Below, piece by piece: positions 53,537 to 64,000 of a DNA stretch of 64,000 nt. Numbering within the stretch: the first letter of the stretch is position 1; each line of letters starts with the position of its first letter. Source of the stretch: Siphlonurus alternatus (Eukaryota; Arthropoda; Insecta; Ephemeroptera; Siphlonuridae). Below the pieces are notes generated by a model. It saw only the letters and a program-made list of their open reading frames with translations, was not told where the DNA came from and did no database searches. The translations under genes and the position numbers were made by a program. The stretch is from contig OX463780.1 in assembly GCA_949825025.1 (NCBI GenBank), positions 24,630,229 to 24,694,228 of the forward strand. Direction: 5' to 3'.

Positions 53537-55098
53537 GGAACGATACATTTTAGTTAAGTTATACTATTAATGTCATGCATATTTATAGTAATTAACTTTT
53601 TACGTATACCGGATCATCATGCAGCTCAGAATACAGAAATATGTTTTATATTGAGCTACTGTTATCGATCTATAAAGTTCTGTTTAATGCAAACATGTCC
53701 TCATAAATTGACAATAACGCTGAATTAATTGTTTGAAAGAATTTTTTAGTGTTTCGTTCTGTCACCATGATGAAAACAAAATTTTTTTTTAATTATGCAC
53801 TTGCAATAACTTGCAGTATATACAAGGAAAGAAACTATTGATAACTATTTTATTTCTAATAAAAACAAAATAAGTAAGCGATACGTAATATTATGATATT
53901 ACATCAAAAGATAAATAATCGCATGATATTATCAAACATAAACTAACATATAATATATTTGTAAATTTGAACTGAGATATAATTAGAGGAACAGAATAAA
54001 CAAACTTTGTAATATAAGTTTGTTTCTGCTATTTACTTTCCGAATTTTTATAAATGTATATAGCCTAAAATATTAAAATTATACAATTATTATATAGTCA
54101 ACATAGATCATTCATAAAACAAATAAAAGTTAACCTAAAATAACAATTAATTCATTTAAAAAAATTAGAGATCTAAAATTTATGTAAAATTTGAATTAAT
54201 TAAAATAACTTAAAAGTATTCTTTTTACGTGCATGCATATTGAAATTTCAGAAAATATTTAAGAAAATATATAACCACAAAACAATTAAAACTCAAGTTT
54301 AATATCTTTTTTATATGCTTAGTTATTTAATTGCTATAATATAGTTGGTTTCGTACATTGAATTAAACACATACCGTAACTAAAAAGAGTAGTGCTGGTA
54401 GCAAATGAGGTAGAATACACGTAACTGGAGCTCGAATTCCCAATGAATTAATTCCAGCAGCCAGCGTTATCTCCGGTTCTGAATCACGCGCGCCTCGCAG
54501 TGTAAGTAGCTCCCTGGGGAATCATCTTGTACTGCACACCGCCTCTCCTCTCGTCCTACCCTGCATGGAACGTTAAGGGATGTAAAGTCAAAGTCACATG
54601 ATAAAACTAAGACACCACGAGGTTATATTAACAAATTCTTAATTAATATGTAATGCAAGTTAATTTGAATTAAGGTCAATAGCAAATTCTGGTAACATTG
54701 TAACAAAAAAATATATTTTATTGATATTAAAATATTATATTAGATGATATTGTGGTAGTTTTACGTATATGATTTTATCACAACTTGCAATGAATTTGAA
54801 TATTAAAAGCCATGGGGCTGCTTGGTTATACCACGTTCGCAAAACATCGCCACGTGACAAGCCAATGAAATGGCTTACTCTCTCTCTCTCTAGCTTGAAT
54901 CCCCAAGCTATCGTTATTTTCTTATCTATATCAAAATATATATTCTTGACATACCAAGAAAGGCCAGTTTGTTTAATTAAACTACAAAAGGGTAATGTAT
55001 TTTTTACGTAATCTTACGCTCCCTTTTTTTATATAAAAAAAAACTTTTTCTTTTTTTACTTTCTCTCTGTTTTAATTGAATTGGGCAAATTTTTAAAT

Positions 55099-55100
<2 letters not shown>

Positions 55101-55187
<87 letters not shown>

Positions 55188-55222
55188 TATATATATATTT
55201 ATATTTATATATAAATAAATGA

Positions 55223-55258
<36 letters not shown>

Positions 55259-55267
55259 TCATTTATT
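55101..55267. repeat. Long (AT)n tract and AT palindrome, ~167 bp
   Basis: AT run 55101-55184, then mixed AT repeats, then a perfect palindrome around 55212-55267 in which AATAAATGAATTTAT faces its inverted copy across an AT core. It is liable to form cruciforms. Confidence 0.95.
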
Positions 55268-56393
55268 TTTTTTTTTACAAAAAAAAATCAATTTGGGTTT
55301 TTATATTTTTTATTATAATAAATTATTGTTGTCACATTAGCTCTTATAAATACGTTAAAATTTGAATGTGGGATTATCACGTCCTACATGATTGCGTTCT
55401 TTAGGCCGCAGTGTAAAGACCATGTGGGTCGGTTGGTCGGATTTTAGAGGCTTTGTTCTACAAGTTATCACCGTTACAGTACAGCAGGGGTGGCACCACA
55501 GCTGTAGCCTATATGGTAGTATATATAGCTAGCAGCAACGGACGGCTTGTTCTTGTTTCATTTGTCAGCGAGGATTAAAATTTCCACGAGTATAAGAAGA
55601 TAAGAGCATGATACTGTGTGACGTCATGTGTGTACTTTTCTCCAACCATAAAATAAAGAATGCTTTAACTTTTGAGCTTGCCAAAAAAGTTTTGTTTTCA
55701 AAATAAAATTCAAACTTTATTTTAATGTAGTTTAAATACAAGCATATAAAAAAAGCATATTTATTGCTTGAATAATAATTTCATATGTAAGTATATAAAG
55801 AAATAATCTTTTTTCGATTTTTAACATTTAAAAAATCTTAAAACAAAAATACGTGGTTTATTTTTGTCTGTAGCAACGATTTTGCTTTGCCTTGCTTTAA
55901 AATAAATTAATATAAGGAGAGGTAAATGAAATGGTCTTAAAAATAAACAAGAAGTGAAGTAAAACATTTTAAATGTTAAAACTTTCACTCATGATTTACG
56001 TAAGGAAATAAAAGCATTGTCCTTTGACGTGACGAAAGACCGGCTTTGAAAACTCGACCAGTTTAATTGTTACAACAATGAATTGCTTATTTTTTTGTAC
56101 AATCAATCAATCAATTAGCTTGACTATATAGAATAATGTCGTGACATTTACAGAATAATATTTTAGACGTTCAATAAATTTGAGGTCATTGAATGCAATC
56201 ATGCATAAAATCTGAAATACAGACGACGAGCTACTTGAATGTTTGGAGATTTTCTTTATCGTCAATCACACAGACCACGATATAAAGTTCATTTGAAATT
56301 CAGAAATCAAAATTGCTCTGAAATCTCTCTGTATATATTTGAGAGCCATACAATTTGTGGATATTTTTAAGTCAAAGATTTGTAAAGCAGTGC

Positions 56394-56542
<149 letters not shown>

Positions 56543-57289
56543 AAATCAATATGTGACCACAACTCTCCCTGAGTTCATTTATATTGACTCTTTGTAGTTT
56601 CAATAATTGACTTTGATCTTGTAGTTAAATCCTTACCAGTAATATTTCTTATGTATTGATCGTTCTGAAAGCTCTTATGAGGAAAACAATATCAATCATG
56701 TATTATAAGCTGTCTGTATATATTTTATAGACTGCTATAGTAATACCTGATATATTATTCTATTATAAAAATTGTATGAAACAAGAAAGCATTTTCTAAT
56801 AAAATAAAACGGCTATTAAAAAACTTAAATTTTTATATTATAAAAACCATTTCTACCTTTTGCAAACTACACACAAAAGATTCTTCGTCAATTATGCTCG
56901 CTCGCTTGCTCGTAAAGGTTTTGGTATAGCAGCGTATGGGCCTTATTAATTTCTTTTGTGCTCAGCGTCTATTATGAAATAACATGCCAAGGCAGTTGCT
57001 CAAATACATTTTCCTTTGAATGTTCTTCTCTTTTTTTATTATTTTTTTGTCATCTGAATAGACATCCACAAATTAAATTCTACTCTGTTCTGTTGTTGTT
57101 TCTACTTGTCAGAACTGAATAACAAATTAAGTCTATACGCGTTGTATTGTGTACTACTTCATAGAAATTGTTAAAATTAACTAAAAACAACAATATTAAA
57201 TCTGCGTAACCCTGAATTGGAATTATTTTCTTTAATTGAAAACTGTGGTTTTCATACTATTACATTAGGCATTAGTTAAGAAAAAAAAT

Positions 57290-57611
57290 TGGACAACATA
57301 CATGAAAAAAAATTATTGCAGAAATGAATAGACGGTACCAAATTATGCTACTCTGAATTTTTTCAGATTTTTTCGAGACCCAGAACTATTTTTAAATAAT
57401 TATTGAAAGTGCGGCCACGCCCCCTGGAGGCGTCAATAGGCGTCCAGTCTCTTTTTATTAAGGATTCAGGGGTGCCAACTGAAATCACAGGACTTTCAAT
57501 AATTATTTAAAAATAGTTCCAGGTCTCAAAAAATCTGAAAAAATTCAGAGTAGCATAATTTGGTACCCTCTATTCATTTCTGCAATAATTTTTTTTCATG
57601 TATGTTGTCCA
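57290..57611. mobile_element. Palindromic MITE-like element, 322 bp (intronic family, copy 2)
   Basis: TGGACAACATACATGAAAA at the left is exactly mirrored at the right, and the arms remain complementary through TTATTGCAGAAATGAATAGA, ACCAAATTATGCTACTCTGA, TTTTTTCAGATTTTTT and ACTATTTTTAAATAATTATT. The G+C-rich centre contains GGCCACGCCCCCTGGAGGCG. The inner blocks correspond to those at 51683-52010, so the two are diverged members of one family with different outer ends. It lies 410 bp before the last detected FAM20 exon. Confidence 0.82.
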
Positions 57612-58021
57612 TTATTTTTAGATGCAGTAATTGTTAATTCATTCACGTATAAAGATATTTTACTTGCTGATGATTGAGTTATTAACATTTTTCTTCAACC
57701 ACATTTATTGTCTTCTGGCACAAAAACAAAGTTTTAAATTAATTGTATCCCTCGCCCCTAAATTGCCCTTTTTTCATCTGTAAAGCAATAGCTGTTGTAT
57801 AATATGTAACTACCATAAAAAGGTATCATACGGCTAATACCTCTTATTGTTAGTGGATTTTAGGTGCTATTCGAGTGAACATCGACGGGAGTTCATTATT
57901 TCAAACTCCATTATAGTATAATTTTGAATAGTAAAAGTTTTAGTAATATACGTAATACCCAATGTATGTTTCTCACAAATAGATCCCATTACTAACGAGT
58001 ACTGCATGTGTTTCATCGCAG

Positions 58022-58295
58022 ATGACGAGTACTGCTCCCTGGTGCGAGACATCCCTCCGTACGACGCTGGACGCCGGCTGCTTGACCTCGTGGACATGGC
58101 GGTGTTCGACTTCCTTACAGGAAACATGGACCGCCACCACTACGAGACTTTCAGGCCGTTCGGTAACTCGACGTTCCCACTTCACCTGGACCACGGACGA
58201 GGTTTCGGCAAGCCGTTTCACGATGAGACGTCCATCTTGGCGCCGCTTTATCAGTGTTGTGTCATCCGCCGAGATACTCTCGCCACGCTGCTCAG
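58022..58295 (+). CDS. FAM20C-like kinase, catalytic-loop and metal-binding exon
   Basis: Residues 201-291. [14 protein letters not shown] and [18 protein letters not shown] lead to MDRHHYETF with catalytic Asp237. [18 protein letters not shown] follows with metal-binding Asp257 (the DFG equivalent, human Asp478), then [15 protein letters not shown]. The 20-residue gap between the two aspartates equals human 458 to 478. NST (Asn249) is a potential glycosylation site, at the position of human NET. The residue after Asp257 is His, where human FAM20C has Asn. Cys205, Cys279 and Cys280 fit the family's further disulfide cysteines. The acceptor is TTTCATCGCAG and the donor at 58296 is GTAGGT, leaving after two codon bases, so at least one coding exon follows downstream. 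It is not in the window as far as I can see. Confidence 0.97.
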
Positions 58296-61200
58296 GTAGG
58301 TGTTTCGTACTTTCTCAGAGGCCAATTACAGATCTCAATTAGTTCATCTCAAAATAATCATAAATGATTTGCTGGTATTGCAAGTAATTCTAAAGATATA
58401 ATGGTCGCCGGTATTACGTACTCTAGTCAACCACGTAAAACCACTAGAAACGCAAAATTTAAAAACTTATTATTTTGCGTTCTCAGTTGCTATTAATCGA
58501 TAATTCGATTTAGAATATAAGAAATATTTTATGTATGGAATAAGTTTTTTTTTTTATATATATAATAAAATACAAAAAGGAAAAGTAAAATAAATCCTAT
58601 AACTTGCTAACTTTTAAGAATTATAGGATATTTATTGATTTTTATTTTATATAACCAGATGAAAAATAGTCATCGAATTTTCTATTTAAAACTTTTAAAA
58701 GTTCATTTTACCGTTCAATTTATTAAATATGGTCTGACCATACTTCAAAACATTACTATTTATTACAATATAATATAGGTTATATATTACAGATTGAGAA
58801 ATATTTAACTGTCATGGCATATAGTAAATTCCACCTTCTTTTTTTAAAACAATAGATCCAAGAATGGAAACAGGAAATAATACTAATAATCCATACACTT
58901 ATACACGTGTATTGTATAACGGTAAATGCTATAAACTTTGACACCGTAAAACCACGAGTGACTCTGAATTTAAGCCTCGTACTTTAATTATTACTGCACA
59001 CATACCGAAAGTTGCCTGCCTGCAAACACAACAAAACGTGCGACTAACAAAACCTCATCGTTCTGTGTGACTAACTCTAAAACATTAACAAAAGGTCATC
59101 AAAAGTTGACTTTCATGAGCTAACATAAACTTCAATCTCGCGTAGTAATCAAAGTTAAAAACCATTCGGTATTAGTGCTTCATTTTTTTATACGACATTA
59201 CTGAACGTATACGTATTAAATGGGAAATTTTGTTATATGGTATTATACAGTACATATAGCATATAGCGCATGCCAATATGAAGTTGTAAGAACATGTAAT
59301 TTATATTTTTGCCATAATATAGCTTTTTCTCTGTACACGCGATCTAGGTAATAAGCTTAAGTTATATAAGCAAGCTTATATTGTATGGTAAGAGCTTTAT
59401 ATCTGAGACATTTCTGTTTATATATTACAAACAGTAAAATATCAACTTTTTATTGACAATACACAAGTTTAATATTGCATAGCATTATAAATATAGAAAT
59501 TTTTGATTATATATAGTATTAAATATATTTTTATCGTTATTAAAATCTGTAAAAATACATGATAATAAAATTGTCTTGCTCATTGTAGACAGTATAGGGT
59601 TAGGGTTAATAGAATCATTGAATATTATACTACAATTTTATAACCTCATAAAATTGTAATATTAACTTTTACTTACATTGAGCAATAGCATATTATATAT
59701 TATACAGAGCCTCGAGAACTGTGCAATAAGATAAATTTAAATATTTTACAATTGCAGAAATCTGAATCAACTATAATATAATTATATTCTAGTGCATGTA
59801 GTAAATTTCTCAACAGCTAAAGACACGTATTATTTTATGTTATATACATACACGCTATATATAATTATTTCATTGAAAGGTCCATACAGCTAGATTTCTT
59901 ATAATATATTTCAACATGACATGCTAAAAAAATTGTGCGTATATAAAATATATGCTTGTATGATAATATATAGCTCAAAATGCAGCGTAAAATAAATGCT
60001 TTTAACTTTCAGATTGTTCGATAACGTTTATTTTTTAATTAAAAAATAATCAATTGATTTTTTTTTTAAGTTCCGAGGGGAGAAAATGATTTTTTATTAA
60101 AAAAAATGACAATCATATATCATTGGATTTATGTCCTGAAAACACAAATCATTGTTCTACAGCAAAATGCGTGTTTGCTCCGTTTAATTTTTATTGCCAC
60201 CGCTGATTTATGAACACACAGCTCTATTTTTTTATAGGAGGGGTGAGGGGGAGTAAATTTAGCTTCTGTGTGGCAATGGCATGGGAGCCGGTTGTTTAAT
60301 TGTGTAACTAAGAGGGTTTTGAGACAAGCAAACCCTTCGCGAGCCACCGTGGCGTAGCCACATTTGCCGCGTTAATTTTATTATTATTATTATTAACTAA
60401 TGAAGAGCATGTTCAAACTCCCTATAAACGTTCGGCATACTAATTATTCAACAAGCGAATGAATTAAATTGAAAAGCTGAAAAAATCCTTTCGTTGTTTT
60501 TTTAAGTAAAATGACACCTTTATCTAATTTGATAATTTTTTATTATTAATTTAGTTTCATGTTTCAACTAATTAAAAAGAGCTTACTCTTTTGATAACTA
60601 GATAGGATAATAGCTGTCGTTACAAAATTTTACACCAGCATACATATGATGATTTTTTTTTTTTTTTACTAATAGTCATGTAAGCCCACATAAACATGTA
60701 ATTTTTCCCAGTTGTAATAATAATAGCAAGGCTCTTTAAAACGGCTAGCCTTTTATTAAAGTACAAAGGAAAAAAAAAAAAAAATGTCTCATGGCTCTAT
60801 AATTAATTTGATCACAACAAAGAAAAATATAAGTATATTGTCTAAAATTGTTCAAATAAAGTTAAGAAGAATGTGCCATTTGTTTGATTAATTTAATACA
60901 CTTTTTGTTGTAACTCTCAGCGCATATTAAAAAGCATACTATAAGGTAAAATTAAATAATTTAAATACAGCCGTTCCTTTGAGTTCAGAAATTGAATAAC
61001 AACGCTTTTTAAGAGAATAATTCTCATGAGATATTAGCAACTACTGAGGCAATTTTTAGTGCATTTGTATGTAAACATTGTTAACCTTAAAATTGCTTTT
61101 TATTATAACATTTCACATAAACTCATTGATCAACTTTTTTTTTAATACATTTAATATAATTTTGACATGCCTAGCTTAGGGTTGATATATTATATCTATG

Positions 61201-61725
61201 CTATTTGTCTAGTCAAAAAGTTATTTACTTTAAAAACAAGCTAGTTCTGTAAATCTGTAATACATAATTTGAGCGCGTGACGTTTTTGACGTCCATCTTA
61301 TTGCTCCAGTGAGGGTACGCAACTTGCTCAGCATCAAAACCGACTTTGAGCATTATTTAATTGAAGTTATTTTGCTACTTCTAGCTTATTTAGCTGTTCC
61401 ATTTGGATAATTAATAAATACCCTGCAATTATTAAATATTATTGAATCCGTAAATTGATACACTATTATAATATTACTTTAATTGTATATAGAATTATGC
61501 ATATTATAAATAACAGGACTTCATTTGCTCAATGTTTTTAAAATAACTAATTCAATTTATTCATTTTTCAATAACATTATACAATAATCTCCATCCCTGC
61601 GTGTCTTTATTTTTTAAGTTTAATGCAAAATAATTTAAGTACAAGTATCATAACCAAAACAGACGAACTATACTGCAGGCTATATAATACGAAATATTCA
61701 ATCACTAAATATCATATTAAAAAAT

Positions 61726-62275
61726 AATGGGGAATTCTCCTACATTTATTTTATTTTTTTTTCAGATGCTCTATGCCTTGAAACTAAATGTCCCAAAACA
61801 AAAAAGTTTCAATTTTCAAAATTGGAGACTGGGGAATTTTTAAAAAATCTTCCTTCTTTTGAATTTAGCGCCAAAACGTGACGTAGAAACTGCCTAGTAC
61901 GCGAAATTTTCCTGCAATAAATTTGTATTTTCGATTATCACTGTTAAAGTAAACTGATATTAGGGACAAAACTATTGATACTAGGGTAGAAAAACCCGCT
62001 GATTTCGATCGTGTTACTAAAATTTATAGCCAATGACTCCTTGACGCTCAAACTATGATATCAAGCAGTTGTTGTGTGTTAACTAGGGAGTTTCTACGTC
62101 ACAATTTTCAGGTTTGCGAGCGGGTTGCATACTTTGCCCCTATTCTAATAATTCCTTCAGAGTCCCCAAATTTGAGTTAAAAAAATTGAAACTTAAGTCA
62201 AACTTATTGTTAATATGTACCCTATCATAATGTAGTAGTTAAATTAAAATTTGAGTTGTAAGAGAATTCCCCATT
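61726..62275. mobile_element. Long palindromic non-autonomous element, ~550 bp
   Basis: AATGGGGAATTCTC and ACA at the left are inverted at the right (GAATTCCCCATT). Inner blocks also pair: AGTTTCAATTTTC with GAAAATTG-type partners near 62180-62200, GGAGACTGGGG with the complement of GAGTCCCCA, and CGTGACGTAGAAACT (61877) with GAGTTTCTACGTCAC (62088). The arms are thus about 200 bp with many mismatches around a loop of ~190 bp. No transposase is encoded. Confidence 0.75.
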
Positions 62276-62331
62276 GAAATGAGTGTGAGTGTAGTGATTA
62301 GTGAGGTAAGTGATTTTTTTTAAAGATTTTA

Positions 62332-62744
62332 TTTTCTGAAAATAATTTAACCTGCCCTATATTGAAAATGAAAAAAAAAAAAAAAAAAATCCATCATAGC
62401 TTTACCACAAAAATTACCTTTGGCGTTTCGGAGGCACATCTTTATGGAACAGAAAACAGCTTTTTACTCAAACTTCGTGTGAACGGATAGCACCCAATTA
62501 AAAAATGCTTACGTAATCTATATACGATGAATTCTTTAATGGATTTTCAAATAATATATTTTTTTTACCGGGCCATTGAAAAAAAACTTGAAATTTTTGT
62601 GGGATAAGGATTTTCAAGATTTTTTAAAAAATATCTGTAAAAAAATTATTTTATTTGAGAATCCATTAAAGAATTCGCCATAGATTGAGTAGGTATTTTT
62701 TAATTGTTATACTATAGTTCACATGCCTCCAAAACGCCAACTTT

Positions 62745-62790
<46 letters not shown>

Positions 62791-62863
62791 GTGAAGCTAT
62801 TTGGGATGAAATTTTTCGGTTTTCATTTCTCAATAGAGGGCAGGTTAAATTATTTTCAAAAAA
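62332..62863. mobile_element. Long palindromic non-autonomous element, ~530 bp
   Basis: TGAAAATAATTTAACCTGCC at the left is mirrored by GGCAGGTTAAATTATTTTCA at the right. Further pairs include the AGCTTTACCACAAA and TTTGGTGAAGCT blocks, the GGCGTTTCGGAGGCA and TGCCTCCAAAACGCC blocks, and GAATTCTTTAATGGAT with ATCCATTAAAGAATTC near the centre. Poly-A (about 62371-62389) and poly-T (62750-62789) face each other in the two arms. It starts 56 bp after the preceding palindromic element. No coding capacity. Confidence 0.78.
62750..62789. repeat. Poly-T tract, 40 bp
   Basis: Homopolymer inside the right arm of the palindromic element. The opposite arm has a shorter poly-A, so the tract expanded after insertion. 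Confidence 0.95.
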
Positions 62864-62938
62864 AAAAAAAAAATGCAGTCGCTCGCTCTACTTTTTAACT
62901 TCTACTTTTTAAAGTTATAATTTAAAAGATACCAGAAA

Positions 62939-62971
<33 letters not shown>

Positions 62972-62984
62972 AATATATATACAT
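62939..62984. repeat. (AC)n(AT)n compound microsatellite
   Basis: Short AC run followed by an AT run with a few interruptions. Confidence 0.93.
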
Positions 62985-64000
62985 ATTTCATACCAACATT
63001 TATATATAGGTATTTGTGCTACCTGGCTGCTGTAATTACCCTGGGTTCAGATATGTATGAAAGTGGAGGTTGCATCCACAGGTGGCACAGACAGAGATCA
63101 GCGCGAGTGACGGCCCGATATCGGCCTGCCTATCTCATCCTCCACCGTCTGTCTCGCACACCAGCTAATTGTAATTAATAATTACTGTTTCCGCACAAGC
63201 CACAGCAGCAATTATAGCTGTCAAGCTACTTGTCAGAAACAGAGCGAAGATTCAGCTACGTTTACCATTCAAGATAAATGCCAATTACGCCGAGTTATTA
63301 TATATATTATCTATACAAGGAAATAAAATGTAATAGTATATAATTTTTGTGCAAACGTTAATGATTCTTAACTATTTTTAAGAGTGAAATTTCTTTGTTT
63401 TTCAGTGAATGAAAATGTAATAAAGAATGACCTAAAACAACAACAACGTGAATTCTTCTTTTCATTATAAACTATAACATTAAATAAAAAACAATTGATA
63501 TAATACATAAGAACGATTTACTTGTTTTTATTTGAAATGAGATGGAAATTCAAATAAAATAATTAAAATATAACAATTTATTCAGCAAAAAATCAATTAA
63601 TTAAATGTAATATTACATTTTACTGGAAAGCATGCAAGCAAGCACTGTTTCAAACTAGCTAGGGAACATAAATTAGAAATTCCTAATGTTTACTAAACGT
63701 ATAAGGATTTATATAAGCACGTACCTCTGCGAAAGCATATGTATATATAATATATAGTATACAGTATAATAATCTTTATTAGACATATACAATAGCTATC
63801 ATCAAATTTCCACGAGAATATTTGATGAGACGCGCGCGGGCTTGGTGCAGGAGGGAGAGGAAGATGGCAGAAGTGGCCCTAGGGTATTATAACATATATT
63901 CCAGAAGCAAGTAACGCGGCAAGAAGAGTCTAACAGACAAGCTAAATATTTTATGAGGCCTAGTGATATAGTCATGAAGGAGGAGGCGACTCTTTGTTAC

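Larger units (their letters stand above)
58296..64000. other. Non-coding stretch after the last detected FAM20 exon
   Basis: It begins as an intron (GTAGGT donor). I looked for the C-terminal FAM20 exon (human region LSLLMAESL to the end) and found nothing like it. The stretch is AT-rich, with G+C-richer patches near 60230-60370, 63040-63290 and 63820-63990 that show no family resemblance, and two large palindromic elements. The terminal exon is therefore probably beyond 64000. Confidence 0.65.

Noticed and set aside
57867..58221. Minus-strand frames over the last FAM20 exon
   Set aside because: Shadows of the plus-strand exon, which has strong family identity and splice borders.
59596..59611. 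Telomere-like TAGGGTTAGGGTTA
   Set aside because: Only two units; too short to be an interstitial telomeric tract.
58296..64000. Search for the C-terminal FAM20 exon
   Set aside because: None of the G+C-richer patches (60230-60370, 63040-63290, 63820-63990) translates to the expected helical C-terminal segment, so no exon is called.

Overview
This is an AT-rich animal nuclear DNA window (roughly 70% A+T by eye). It has long introns with GT-AG borders, many dinucleotide microsatellites and many small hairpin-forming mobile elements. There are no operons, ribosome binding sites or bacterial genes. The repeat style suggests an invertebrate, but nothing I can see fixes the phylum.

The only protein-coding gene I can support is on the + strand: five internal exons at 40517-40641, 41602-41680, 50309-50401, 52212-52516 and 58022-58295. 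All five splice in frame (876 nt, 291 complete codons) into the kinase core of a FAM20 secretory-pathway kinase, closest to FAM20C. Compared with human FAM20C as I know it, the segment covers about residues 221-512. The lysines, glutamate and two aspartates expected for catalysis are present. The exons for the N-terminal signal-anchor and propeptide, and the last ~70 residues, were not found. They may lie outside the window or in short exons I could not recognise.

Layout: 1-40516 is non-coding (intergenic or 5' intron) with microsatellites, several hairpin elements and a 2.54-kb foldback element at 27978-30519. That element has long inverted arms made of 36-bp tandem repeats and is flanked by a perfect 9-bp target duplication. 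40517-58295 holds the FAM20 exons and four introns; the introns carry five further hairpin elements. 58296-64000 is non-coding and contains two more large palindromic elements almost back to back.

The most unusual content is (i) the foldback element, (ii) a 48-bp miniature element with a 10-bp target duplication at 53489-53536, (iii) a palindromic family with two copies in FAM20 introns that carries a splice-acceptor-like sequence, and (iv) a marked excess of the octamer TGACGTCA. All counts were made by eye. Family assignments rest on remembered protein families and not on database searches.
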